This document shows positions 49,402 to 57,905 of a stretch of DNA of 64,000 nt, piece after piece. The DNA comes from UBA6115 sp050952935 (GTDB lineage: Bacteria; Bacillota; Clostridia; Christensenellales; Aristaeellaceae), in assembly GCA_050952935.1 (NCBI GenBank), contig JBMNLS010000001.1, forward strand, positions 682,001 to 746,000, given 5' to 3'. Each line of letters opens with the position of its first letter. The first letter of the stretch is position 1. Below the pieces are notes generated by a model that saw only the letters and a program-made list of their open reading frames with translations, was not told the DNA's origin and searched no databases. Both the position numbers and the translations under genes were made by a program.

Positions 49402-49602
49402 ATGAAGCAGATTACAAACAAAGAATATGAAGAATGGCAGAAATACAAGGCAGAGAAGGCGAAGGGACATATCCTGATGCCAGACACCCTCCGCTTCATC
49501 TGCGCTGCCAATGACTATGATCCGACGAAGATCGGACAGCATTTCCTGGAAGTGCTGCCCAGGGTGTGTCCGCCGGAAGAGGAGCGCAGGCTTCACCTGT
49601 AA
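49402..49602 (+). CDS. Small hypothetical protein
   Basis: This 66-residue protein starts MKQITNKEYEEWQKYKAEKAKGHIL and is largely helical, with CAANDYDP and HFLEVLPRV. Such short proteins with an N-terminal TxxEYxxWxxYK motif recur in Clostridia. It lies 26 bp after the hydrolase and could be co-transcribed. GAGGAGA precedes the start. Confidence 0.55.
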   Translation: MKQITNKEYEEWQKYKAEKAKGHILMPDTLRFICAANDYDPTKIGQHFLEVLPRVCPPEEERRLHL

Positions 49603-49654
49603 ACTCTCTCTTGATGGAATGCCAGTTTTTTTGCAAGCCGCAGAAAGGAATACG

Positions 49655-50272
49655 ATGCCGACTGAGGATGAACTCTACAAAGAACTCGGTGCGCTGACAA
49701 AAGCCAGGGACAAGGGGGAAGAAAGCATACCCTATGTTTCATCTCTTCTGAATCATGAATCCAGAAAAATCCAGGCGAAGGCTCTCTGGCTGCTCGGTGA
49801 GATGGGTTTTGCTAATCCCCAGGCTGTTCAGAATGCGGTACCGACGATTGCTTCTTTTCTGAATAGCCCGGCACCGCTTCTGCGGGAACGATCCGTGAAT
49901 GCGGTCGGTCGGATCGGACGCGGTGACTATCATCTGATCGAACCGTACTGGCGAGATCTGTTTCGCTTTGCATCTGATGAGGATGCAAGAGTCAGGCTGA
50001 GCTTTATCTGGGCATCCGAGAACATCGCGACAAATACGCCGGATATTTATGAATATGAGATGCCGGTATTTGCGAAACTGCTGTATGATACGGATGATAA
50101 AGTCCGGATGGAAGCCCCTGAGATCTTCCGCGTTCTCGGCAAGCGCAGGCCGGAATTTGTCAGTCCTTTCATGGAGGAGTTGCAAAGAATATCGGAAACG
50201 GATAGCAACCGTGTTGTAAGGATCCACTGTCAAGGGGCGATCAAGGCGACATCATTCAGCCGGATTGTTTGA
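49655..50272 (+). CDS. HEAT-repeat protein
   Basis: The 205-residue protein starts at the ATG at 49655 after GAAAGGAA. It is built of helix pairs with HEAT-like spacing (ESRKIQAKALWLLGEMGF, PLLRERSVNAVGRIG, DEDARVRLSFIWASENIA, DDKVRMEAPEIFRVLGK). HEAT repeats mediate protein or nucleic-acid binding; some related proteins are DNA glycosylases of the AlkD type, but no catalytic residues were identified here. Confidence 0.7.
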   Translation: MPTEDELYKELGALTKARDKGEESIPYVSSLLNHESRKIQAKALWLLGEMGFANPQAVQNAVPTIASFLNSPAPLLRERSVNAVGRIGRGDYHLIEPYWRDLFRFASDEDARVRLSFIWASENIATNTPDIYEYEMPVFAKLLYDTDDKVRMEAPEIFRVLGKRRPEFVSPFMEELQRISETDSNRVVRIHCQGAIKATSFSRIV

Positions 50273-50294
50273 GAATAAAATCTTCAAACAGGTA

Positions 50295-50325
50295 TTGACT
50301 CTCACACTGTGGCAGGGATTACAGT
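50295..50325 (+). promoter_or_regulatory. MerR-type promoter (19-bp spacer)
   Basis: TTGACT (50295-50300) and TACAGT (50320-50325) are separated by 19 bp, and the spacer carries a partial dyad (CTCACACTGTGGCAGGG). This is the distorted promoter form that MerR-family activators twist into activity, so the downstream MerR gene is probably autoregulated. Confidence 0.75.
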
Positions 50326-50366
50326 AATGGCGAGCTCAGAAATACCATCCATGGAGGGAACAGTGA

Positions 50367-51170
50367 ATGCTGAAGATCGGAGACTTTTCAAAGCTTTCCA
50401 GAGTAAGCATCAGAATGCTTCGCCATTACGATGACATCGGGCTGCTGAAGCCTGCCGAGACAGATGCCTTTACCGGCTATCGGTATTACCGGGAAGATCA
50501 GTTGCTCGTCATAGGACGTATCACCGCACTCAAGGATATGGGCTTTGCTCTTGCGGATATCGTCCGGATCCTGGAAATATACGACGACCGGGAAAAACTG
50601 GACGCGTTTCTGTCCGCCAGAGAAGAGGAACTGTCTCAATTGTCAAAGGAAACGGAATACAGGCTGATGCTTCTGGAAACAGCCAGAAAACGGCTGAGAA
50701 AGGAGCAGAATATGAATTATGATGTTACGATCAGAACGATTCCTGAAAGGTATGCAGCTACCGTGCAGATGGTTGTCCCACGCTATGAGGATGAAGGCAT
50801 GCTCTGGGGCATGATGGCCGAAAGCAAGACGCCGCTGATCCCCGCAGAGCCTTGTCTGGCAGCGGCAGCGTTTCTGGACAAAGAGTACAAGGAAGAGAAT
50901 GTGGAGATTATGGTCTCCATGACCGTCAAAGGAACCTATGAGGATACGGAACACGTTAAATTCAGGACACTTCCGGCGGTCAAGGTGGCCAGCTGCGTGA
51001 TCAAGGGCAGCTATGCCCAAATGGGCGAAGCGACCGCCGCAGTCGCCTCCTGGATCAATGAAAACGGATATCAGGTAAACGGCCCCATGTTCAACATTTA
51101 CCACGTCAGTCCAAACGAAACTCAGAACCCGGATGAATATGTAACAGAACTTTGTTTCCCAATTGAATGA
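50367..51170 (+). CDS. MerR-family regulator with GyrI-like effector domain
   Basis: The 267-residue protein has an N-terminal winged helix-turn-helix (KIGDFSKLSRVSIRMLRHYD, then TGYRYYREDQL) and a coiled-coil dimer helix. A C-terminal GyrI/AraC-effector-like domain runs from about residue 115 (NYDVTIRTIPERYAATVQMV to NIYHVSP, ending ELCFPI). Such BmrR/TipA-type regulators bind lipophilic drugs or small molecules. Its own promoter has the 19-bp spacer expected for this family. Confidence 0.9.
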   Translation: MLKIGDFSKLSRVSIRMLRHYDDIGLLKPAETDAFTGYRYYREDQLLVIGRITALKDMGFALADIVRILEIYDDREKLDAFLSAREEELSQLSKETEYRLMLLETARKRLRKEQNMNYDVTIRTIPERYAATVQMVVPRYEDEGMLWGMMAESKTPLIPAEPCLAAAAFLDKEYKEENVEIMVSMTVKGTYEDTEHVKFRTLPAVKVASCVIKGSYAQMGEATAAVASWINENGYQVNGPMFNIYHVSPNETQNPDEYVTELCFPIE

Positions 51171-51226
51171 AGGAAGGCCGGTCAGGGAGTGCGTTTCTCC
51201 CTGGCCTGTTTTCAAGGAGAATGATC

Positions 51227-51541
51227 ATGGCGTCAAGCAAAGAATACCTGGACTTCATCCTGGAACAGCTTTCAGGGGTTGATGGGATCACCCATAAACA
51301 GATGATGGGAGAATACATCCTGTATATGAACGGCAGAATCATCGGCGGCATTTATGATGACCGCTTCCTGGTCAAGCCAACCAAATCAGCCAAGGCTATG
51401 ATGCCGGATGCTGATATGGAGCTTCCTTATGAAGGCGCGAAAGAAATGCTGCTGGTTGACAATGTCGATAACAGGGATTTCCTGACACAGCTGCTGACGG
51501 CTGTGTATGATGAATTGCCTGCTCCGAAAACAAAGAAATAG
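51227..51541 (+). CDS. TfoX N-terminal domain protein
   Basis: This 104-residue protein starts at the ATG at 51227 after AAGGAG. It has the TfoX-N pattern: KEYLDFILEQLSG, ITHKQMMGEYILYMNGRIIGG, DRFLVKPTKSAK. Stand-alone TfoX-N proteins are common in Firmicutes and have no proven competence role. It is the last intact gene before the truncated restriction-modification gene and shares a terminator with it. Confidence 0.85.
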   Translation: MASSKEYLDFILEQLSGVDGITHKQMMGEYILYMNGRIIGGIYDDRFLVKPTKSAKAMMPDADMELPYEGAKEMLLVDNVDNRDFLTQLLTAVYDELPAPKTKK

Positions 51542-51555
51542 TGAGATGAAAAAAC

Positions 51556-51592
51556 GGCATCCTGCTTCCAGAACCTCTGGTGTCAGGATGCC
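51556..51592. terminator. Bidirectional terminator between TfoX-N and the truncated RM gene
   Basis: GGCATCCTG (51556-51564) pairs with CAGGATGCC (51584-51592). It is followed by ATTTTAT rightward and by GTTTTTT leftward. Confidence 0.75.
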
Positions 51593-52797
51593 ATTTTATA
51601 TTCCTGCCTTTGGGCATTTGCGTCGATTTCCGAAAATGCGTCGATTTTTAGTTTCGACTCAAAAAATGCGTCGATTTGCGTCGATTTTTTAGTTTCGTTG
51701 GTTTGTATCAAAGTCGGCAGGGTTTTTTCAAGGAAGGTGAGAGCGGCCAGCTTATCCTGAAAGGCGCGCAGCTCCCGGGTGGTGGCCTTGCTGCGCTCAA
51801 ACTCGCTGTACAGCTCATCCAGAAACAGCGGCTGGATGACCTTGAGGATGTTTTCTGTGGAGGTGTAGTGGGCGCCCAGGGCGCGGCGGGCCTGGGGATC
51901 CATGACCCCCTGGAACATGGCGCCAAAGATGGCGGGGGAAATCAGCGTCCAGTCAAAATCCTGGCTGACCTCCACCAGCGCGGTGCGCAGCTTGCTGTCA
52001 AAGCTGGCGGGGGGCAGGGGCGTGGCAAAGATGGTGCCGTTGATGTAGCGGAAGCGCCTGAGATCCTCGCTGAGGGTTTTCATGCGCTGTTCCTCAGGCA
52101 TGTTGAGCACCCAGAAAAGCTCGTTCAGGCGCATGGACAAATCGCTGCCATCGGGCTTTGAGGCGGTGATATAGCGCTGGAAGCTGTCTTTTTCAAAGAT
52201 GCCGGTGTCATCCGCGAACAGGCAAAACAGCAGCCGCACCAGGAACACCTCCAGCGCGTGGCCGGAGTAGCCGTTTTCCTTCAGGGCGTCGTGGATGCGC
52301 GCCATTTTGTAGGAGGCTTCGGTGTTGACCTCGATCTCCGTTTTCTCATCGGCATCAGCCCCGTAGCCTGCCAGCAGGCCGAAGATGCGGGTGTGATTTT
52401 TGAGCTGTCTGACCCTGAAGGGCTTGTAGGGGTGGTCTTTTTTGAGGCTGTATACCCGTATCTGGTCAAAATCGCTGACCATCACCAGCTGCGGCACCTC
52501 CTCGGGCTTGAGGGCGCGTACATAGCTCATGGCCTGGGAATAGGCAGCGGCCAGGGATTTGCCGCGGGATTTCATCTCAATCAGCAGCTTGCCGGGCAGG
52601 AGATAATCAATCCAGGCGGGGGAGCCGTCCGGAAGGAAGACCTTGAACTCGTGAAAGCCCTCCAGTTCGCCCACGCCAAAGATGCTGACAAAATCTCGTT
52701 CAAATAATTGGCCGTATTGCTTTTCATCCCCGGGGTAATCGCGCCAGCGGGCGGCAAAGGCAATGGCACGGGTTTCTATTTCTGACCAGCTGAGCAT
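51583..52797 (-). pseudogene. MmeI-like type IIG restriction-modification protein, N-terminal fragment
   Basis: The 404-residue fragment has the MmeI-type N-terminal nuclease region (FHEFKVFLPDGSPAWIDYLL, LLIEMKSRGKSLAAAYSQAM) and the helical connector up to LGAHYTSTENILKVIQPLFL. In complete proteins this is followed by the methyltransferase motif I (FLDPACGCG-type) within about 40 residues. Here, after ALTFLEKTLP, the sequence changes to a low-complexity IDAF-rich tail and stops. The methyltransferase and recognition domains are missing. The start at 52797 follows GAGG. Confidence 0.8.
51620..51687. repeat. Four copies of GCGTCGATTT at the element boundary
   Basis: The 10-bp word begins at 51620, 51638, 51668 and 51678, with TTTAGTTTCG following two of the copies. 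On the minus strand it encodes IDAF/IDA segments at the end of the truncated restriction protein. It lies exactly where homology to the intact protein should continue. Confidence 0.7.
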
Positions 52798-52829
52798 GTC
52801 CACCTCGTTGATGATGTTATTCCGGGCTC

Positions 52830-52857
52830 ATTATAGCATTTTTTGCCTGGCCTACAA
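52830..52857 (-). promoter_or_regulatory. Promoter of the MmeI-like gene
   Basis: On the minus strand, TTGTAG (52852-52857) and TATAAT (52830-52835) are separated by 16 bp. Confidence 0.6.
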
Positions 52858-52910
52858 GCGCCGGGAAGAATGGGGTATGATGCCAATATGGATAAAAGAA
52901 AGTGAGGGAA

Positions 52911-53285
52911 ATGGCGATGGGGGATGCGATGGTGCTGGGATATAACCTGACGGGCGAGCGGGGGGAGGGCATCAGGCGTTTGGCGGAAGGCCTGGGCATC
53001 CGGGTGCGGATGGTGGAGCGGGCGGAGTATGGGCAAACCCTGGCGGCCTTGGCGGGGCTTGAGCCGGAGACGGACGAAGCCTATGAGGGGGTCGGCTTTG
53101 AAGATGAGATGATGGTGATGGCCTTTTTGCCCCAGGGGATGCTGGGGAAGCTGCTGGATGGCATCCGCGGGGCGGGGCTGGCGCCTGTGGCGCTCAAGGC
53201 CATGCTGACCCCGACGAACAGCCGCTGGGATTCCCTGGCGCTGCATCAGGAATTGCTGGAGGAATACGCGCATTTCCATCAGTGA
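52911..53285 (+). CDS. DUF3783 family protein
   Basis: This ~124-residue protein resembles DUF3783: VLGYNLTGERGEGIRRLAE, a central variable part, then FLPQGMLGKLLDGIRGAGL and LKAMLTPTNSRWDSLALHQELLEEY. The domain probably adopts a ferredoxin-like fold and has no known function. The start could be 52911 or 52917. It is divergent from the MmeI-like gene and appears chromosomal. Confidence 0.7.
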   Translation: MAMGDAMVLGYNLTGERGEGIRRLAEGLGIRVRMVERAEYGQTLAALAGLEPETDEAYEGVGFEDEMMVMAFLPQGMLGKLLDGIRGAGLAPVALKAMLTPTNSRWDSLALHQELLEEYAHFHQ

Positions 53286-53291
53286 ACATAC

Positions 53292-53328
53292 AAAAAAGCG
53301 GGGCCGCCGCATGTGCGCGACGGCCCCG
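53292..53328 (-). terminator. Terminator after the first DUF4342 gene
   Basis: CGGGGCCG (53299-53306) pairs with CGGCCCCG (53321-53328). On the minus strand a TTTTTT run (53292-53297) follows. It may act in both directions. Confidence 0.75.
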
Positions 53329-53344
53329 TTTAAGATGTTATCTG

Positions 53345-53830
53345 TCAGGTATTCAGGCTGTTGACGGTGTGGTAATCCTGCAGCTCCTCCGCCGCGGTCT
53401 CGGCCTGTCGGGTGGCCTGCTTGGCTTCTGCCACCTGTTTGGCGCTCAGGAAGCTGTATTCGTAGCCAAAGATCAGGCCCATGATAAGGAGAAAGATGCT
53501 CAGCCCGTGGAAGAGGAGAAGCAGCACGACAAACACCGTGACCGGCATGCGGGTGATCTCCTTCTTGTCCTTTTTGATGATGAAGTAGCTGTGGTTGCCC
53601 TTGTCAACAAGCCCGCTCAGCCAGGTGATGGCCCTGATGAAGACATTGGGCTCTGCCTTTTTTTCAGTGCGCGCCTTGGGAGCCCCGTCCGACTTCACCT
53701 TGCCGCACTGTTCCAGAATCACCATGGCCTCCAGCATGTTCCAGTCGCATTCCTCCAGGGCCTTTTTGGCCTCCTCATAGCTGACGCCGGCCTTGTCCCT
53801 GAGCAGTTCCGCCATTTCGTATCTTTCCAT
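53345..53830 (-). CDS. DUF4342 / UBA-like membrane protein
   Basis: This 161-residue protein has an N-terminal UBA-like helix bundle (LLRDKAGVSYEEAKKALEEC, DWNMLEAMVILEQ) typical of DUF4342. A basic linker and one transmembrane helix (VTVFVVLLLLFHGLSIFLLIM) follow. A paralogue with the same layout lies at 58658-59173. UBA/TS-N domains bind protein partners. A role in envelope or stress responses is possible but not shown. Confidence 0.8.
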   Translation of the reverse strand: MERYEMAELLRDKAGVSYEEAKKALEECDWNMLEAMVILEQCGKVKSDGAPKARTEKKAEPNVFIRAITWLSGLVDKGNHSYFIIKKDKKEITRMPVTVFVVLLLLFHGLSIFLLIMGLIFGYEYSFLSAKQVAEAKQATRQAETAAEELQDYHTVNSLNT

Positions 53831-53964
53831 GTTGTCCTCCTTTTTTCTTCGTACATGCGTGGTTTCTTTGTACGGTCTCAGGATAAGGCATACAGATGAA
53901 AAACGAAGGGGACACAGGTTAAAATCCCATGAGAAAGAGGGAAAACTTTGTTAATCCCGGCCGC

Positions 53965-55830
53965 TTAGGATTCGGCATTGGAAGTTTCCGCCGTTTCGGC
54001 TTCCGCCAGCGTCAGCACGCCTGACGCGTCAAGCCCCATGGCGTAGGCGGGCACCACAAACACCTTGCCGCCGCCCTCGCCGCCCAGGTCCAGATGGGTG
54101 TAGAGGTTTTGGGAGATGGTCTGAGACAGGCGGGTGTCAACGAGCCAGATGACGATCTCCTTTTCCTTTTGCACCTCAAAGCTGAGGAATTTCATATCGT
54201 GCCCGCCGGTGCCCCGGCCATGGATGATGGTGGCGCCGCCGGAGCCGGAGGCCTGGGCAACTTTGATGGCGTCTTCCGCCAGGCCGCGGTTCAGCACCGC
54301 CACCACACAGTCATAGGCTTTAATGGTGTCCGTGGGCGGCATAAGGGGTTGTTTTTCGGGCATGGCCGGTTCCTCCTTGGGAAGGTGGGCAAATTTGCGC
54401 TGGAAGACAGCGCCCAGAATCATGATGGAAAGCACCGGCGCCATGGCCACCATGGCGATGACGCCAAAGCCGTCCACCATCACGTTGGCGGTGGGCGTCA
54501 TGGCGGCGGCACCCTGGGCGAAGGCCAGCACAAAGGTGGCCGTCATGGGGCCGGAGGCCACGCCGCCCGCGTCGTAGGCGATGCCCACAAAGACCGGGTC
54601 GGCGCGGAAGGAGAGGATCACCGCGATGAGGAAACCGGGCAGCAGGAAGTACCACAGCTTGACTGCGGGGATCATGATGCGGATCATGGAGCCGGCAATG
54701 GCCAGCGCCACACCAATGGACAGCGTCAGCCGGATCATCTTCAGCGGGACCCGCCCGCCGGTGACATTCTCAATCTGGTGCCCCAGCACGATGACCGCGG
54801 GCTCCATCAACACCACAATGGTGCCCAGCAGGAAGCCCGCGATGGGCAGCAGCCAGCTGTAATTCTCCGCGATGCGGCTGCCGATGAGCCGCCCCATGTC
54901 CATAAACCCGGCATAGACCCCGGTGAGAAAGAGGGTGAGCCCAAGCAAAGTATAGATGAGGCCCTTGACGATGCGGCCCATCTCCCGGCGGGAGATTTTG
55001 AAGTGGATGAAATTCAGGAAGAAAAACAGCGCGACCAGCGGCAGCAGGGCGAAGATGGACTTGACAAACTCATCCGGCAGCATTTCCAGGATGCCCAAGG
55101 GCGGCTTGGCCAAAGGCTCGCCCTGGATGTGCCGCTGCCCGGTGATGATGGACATGAGCATCAGCGCGTACATGGGCCCGGCGCTCATCACGCCCACCAT
55201 GCCAAAGGCGTCTTCCTCGGCGGTTTTGCCGCCCTTGATGCGGGAGAGGCCGGCCGACAGCGCCAGGATGAAGGGTGTGGTGAGGGCGCCGGTGGTGGCG
55301 CCGGAGGAGTCAAAGGAGATGGCCAGGAACTCCTCCGACACGAAGATGCTCAGCGCGAAAATGCCGATGTAGGCCAGGCACATGAAGGTGGCATAGGTCA
55401 TTTTGCTGCCAAGCAGCCTGAAGGTGCCCAGCATGATGAGCACCCCCACCCCCACTGACACCAGATAGACCATCAGCTGCGCGCCAATGGCGCCGCCGGA
55501 GGCGGCCTCCACCTGTTCGCCCAGGATCAACAGATCCGGCTCCGCCACCGTCACCAAAAAGCCCATGAGGAAGCTGAGGACGGCCACCTTAAAGCCGGTT
55601 TTGGAGGTGGCCACCTCAGTGGCCATGTGGTCGCCAATGGGGTTCATGGCCAGGTCGATGCCCACCAGGAAAATGGTGAGGCCAATGAGCAGCAGGGCGC
55701 TTCCGATGAGGAAACGGACGATGATCTCCCCCTCCGCCTTGACCAGGGTGAAGGCCAATACCAGCACCAGCGCCATCACGGGCAGCAGGGAGCGGAGGAC
55801 TTCGTTTAACTTTTCACGAAAAAGGTTCAC
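53965..55830 (-). CDS. DUF1538 membrane protein (duplicated domain) with PII-like tail
   Basis: The 621-residue protein has about twelve transmembrane helices in two repeats. Each repeat carries the DUF1538 pattern (TVAEPDLLILGEQV and LMEPAVIVLGHQIE; SFDSSGATTGALTTPF and AYDAGGVASGPMTATF). The last ~120 residues form a soluble PII-like domain (KAYDCVVAVLNRGLAEDAIK, GGATIIHGRGTGG). The paired re-entrant-like motifs suggest a transporter or channel gated by the soluble part. It overlaps the downstream end of the PII-like gene by 4 bp, so the two form one unit. Confidence 0.85.
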   Translation of the reverse strand: MNLFREKLNEVLRSLLPVMALVLVLAFTLVKAEGEIIVRFLIGSALLLIGLTIFLVGIDLAMNPIGDHMATEVATSKTGFKVAVLSFLMGFLVTVAEPDLLILGEQVEAASGGAIGAQLMVYLVSVGVGVLIMLGTFRLLGSKMTYATFMCLAYIGIFALSIFVSEEFLAISFDSSGATTGALTTPFILALSAGLSRIKGGKTAEEDAFGMVGVMSAGPMYALMLMSIITGQRHIQGEPLAKPPLGILEMLPDEFVKSIFALLPLVALFFFLNFIHFKISRREMGRIVKGLIYTLLGLTLFLTGVYAGFMDMGRLIGSRIAENYSWLLPIAGFLLGTIVVLMEPAVIVLGHQIENVTGGRVPLKMIRLTLSIGVALAIAGSMIRIMIPAVKLWYFLLPGFLIAVILSFRADPVFVGIAYDAGGVASGPMTATFVLAFAQGAAAMTPTANVMVDGFGVIAMVAMAPVLSIMILGAVFQRKFAHLPKEEPAMPEKQPLMPPTDTIKAYDCVVAVLNRGLAEDAIKVAQASGSGGATIIHGRGTGGHDMKFLSFEVQKEKEIVIWLVDTRLSQTISQNLYTHLDLGGEGGGKVFVVPAYAMGLDASGVLTLAEAETAETSNAES

Positions 55831-56495
55831 TTATTTCCCCCTTTTCTGGCGCCGCGGGGCTGGTAGAGGCCGATGGTGCGCAGCACAGGCAGGGTGAAGA
55901 TGATGCCCTTGCCCTTTTCCTCCAGGGCCATGCCCTGATAGATCGCCTTCTGAATGGCGGGGGCCTGCAGCCTGGGGGCGACGATCATCAGCAGGTCTTT
56001 TTGCGGCTCGATGAAAAGTGGGAAATAGAAGTTTTGCGGCACGCCGGCCCCGTGGGCATGCACGATGGTGCCGCCCCGGGCGCCCGCCTTCCGGGCGATG
56101 TCCATGCATATCTCGGCATAGCCCTTGTCTGTGACCGTGATCAGGCAGACAAAGGGCGGGGGCTTCTTCCGGTCATAGGTTTCAGCCTGAGCGGATGCCT
56201 GCGGCGTATATTGGCGGAAGGGCACCACAAAGGCGATGCCCTTGTAGCGCTTGTCCATCTTGAATTCGTTTTTCATGTCGGTGAACAGCTGCTGGCTTAT
56301 TTCCTGGGTGACGCCCAGCATGAGCACCTCTTTGTGAATTTCGCTGATGCCCAGGAAATTCAGCAGCGGCGAGGGGTTGGTGCCCTCGCCATGGAAAATG
56401 GTGCCCCCGGTGACGCCCCTCTCCTGCGCCCAGTGCAGCAGCGCCCCGGCCTTGCCCCGGTCCACCACGGCAAAAAACAACGCGTCCGGAATCAA
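55827..56495 (-). CDS. Tandem PII-like regulatory protein
   Basis: The TTG at 56495 has GGGGGAGG at good spacing and gives ~222 residues; the ATG at 56558 has none. Two PII-like domains occur in tandem, each with a G-G-T-I-x-H signature (GVTGGTIFHGEGT and GARGGTIVHAHGAG). PII proteins bind nucleotides and gate transporters. Its overlap with the DUF1538 gene indicates that it regulates that membrane protein. The signal sensed is unknown. Confidence 0.8.
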   Translation of the reverse strand: MIPDALFFAVVDRGKAGALLHWAQERGVTGGTIFHGEGTNPSPLLNFLGISEIHKEVLMLGVTQEISQQLFTDMKNEFKMDKRYKGIAFVVPFRQYTPQASAQAETYDRKKPPPFVCLITVTDKGYAEICMDIARKAGARGGTIVHAHGAGVPQNFYFPLFIEPQKDLLMIVAPRLQAPAIQKAIYQGMALEEKGKGIIFTLPVLRTIGLYQPRGARKGGNK

Positions 56496-56611
56496 ATAAA
56501 AAACCTCCCCCTGGAACAAATAGAAAATCAAATACCCCAAAATGATGGCATTTGGCATGTGGCATGTGATGCAGATATTTTAGCACAAATCGTATGGGCG
56601 CGCTATCGATT

Positions 56612-57904
56612 TTACAGGTCTTTTTCGGGATCTGTTGTCTCCGGCAGGCACACGGTGACGCGGGTGCCGATGCCCTCCCTTGAGAACACGTCAAAATAGC
56701 CGCCGTGGCGATCCACGATCCACTTGGCGATGGCAAGCCCCAGGCCGGTGCCGCCGCCGGAAGCGGCCCTGACGCGGGCGGGGTCGGCCCGGTAGAAGCG
56801 CTCAAAAATGTGGGGCAAGTCCTGGGCGGGGATGCCGGCGCCGTTGTCCTGCACCTGGAAGCAGGCCTCGCCCTTGTCGTTGCGCTGGGCACTGAGCGTG
56901 ATGATGCTGCCGGTGGGCGAGTACTTGGCGGCGTTGTCGGTGAGGATGCGCAGGGCCTGCTTGAGCATGGCCACGTCGCCTGTGATGTGCAGGGGGCCAT
57001 CGGTTTTCAGACGGTAGCGGTGGGATTTGTCGATCAGCAGGTATTCCTCATAGGCCTCCTGCACCAGGGCCGCCAGGTCAAGGGCGGCGGGGGTGAAGGG
57101 ATTGCGGCCGGAATCCCCCCGGGCAAGGAAGAGGAGCTGCTCCACCAGGCGCTGCATGTTGTCCGCCTCCTGCTGGATGGCCTTCACCGATTCCTCCATC
57201 ACCTGGGCGTCGTCCTTGCCCCAGCGGGAGAGCAGATCGGCATAGCCCCTGATGACCGCGATGGGCGTGCGCAGTTCGTGGGAGGCGTCTGACACAAAGC
57301 GGGTTTGCTCCTGATAGGAGGCGTGCATGCGGGCGATCAGGTTGTTGACGGCGGTTTCAAGGCCGGTGAGCTCGCTTGAGCCCATGGACAGCCTGGCCCC
57401 CGGGCTTTTGACGCTCAGGGAATCAATGGCGTCCTCCAGCTGGTGGTATTTCTGCTCGTCAAACCTGACCGTGCTCAGCTCCTGAGCGGTGGCTGCCATG
57501 GCCCTGAGCGGGCGCAGGAGGTTGGCCGAGCGGCGGCGGAAACCGGCATATAGGGAAAGTAGAAAAGCTATTTGACCGATCAGCGCCAGGCCCGTGGCGG
57601 AGGCCAGGCTGCGCAGGGGAACGGCCAGAGGCAGCAGATGCTCCTCCCCTGCCCTATCCCAAACGGCATAGGAGGCGTCTTCCAGCTGCTTTAGCCAGTT
57701 GCCGCCACCGGCGCCATAAAACCTGCGGGAAACAGACCAGGACCAGCCATCCCCCAGGGCCGCTTTTTCAAAGTCAAGCAGCTGCATGGCCAGGATGACA
57801 GCGGACAAAAGCAGGTTGGCCACGATCAGCAAAAAAAGCGCCCGCAGCAAAAAGCTGTGGTTCACCCGCCTTTCAATGGAGCGCACGCGCCTGGTTTCAC
57901 TCAC
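56612..57904 (-). CDS. Sensor histidine kinase
   Basis: The 430-residue kinase starts with GTG at 57904, 2 bp from the regulator stop. Two transmembrane helices (LFLLIVANLLLSAVILAM and GLALIGQIAFLLSLYAGF) flank an extracytoplasmic domain of ~75 residues. HAMP, HisKA (VSDASHELRTPIAVIRGYAD with the phospho-acceptor His) and HATPase domains (DNAAKYSPTG, DNGAGIP, GTGLGLAIAKWI) follow. It phosphorylates the adjacent OmpR-type regulator. The stimulus is unknown. Confidence 0.95.
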   Translation of the reverse strand: MSETRRVRSIERRVNHSFLLRALFLLIVANLLLSAVILAMQLLDFEKAALGDGWSWSVSRRFYGAGGGNWLKQLEDASYAVWDRAGEEHLLPLAVPLRSLASATGLALIGQIAFLLSLYAGFRRRSANLLRPLRAMAATAQELSTVRFDEQKYHQLEDAIDSLSVKSPGARLSMGSSELTGLETAVNNLIARMHASYQEQTRFVSDASHELRTPIAVIRGYADLLSRWGKDDAQVMEESVKAIQQEADNMQRLVEQLLFLARGDSGRNPFTPAALDLAALVQEAYEEYLLIDKSHRYRLKTDGPLHITGDVAMLKQALRILTDNAAKYSPTGSIITLSAQRNDKGEACFQVQDNGAGIPAQDLPHIFERFYRADPARVRAASGGGTGLGLAIAKWIVDRHGGYFDVFSREGIGTRVTVCLPETTDPEKDL

Positions 57905-57905
57905 C

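Noticed and set aside
54094..55458. 454-codon rightward frame rich in His, Gly and Asp
   Set aside because: It is antisense to the DUF1538 gene, which has clear membrane helices and motifs.
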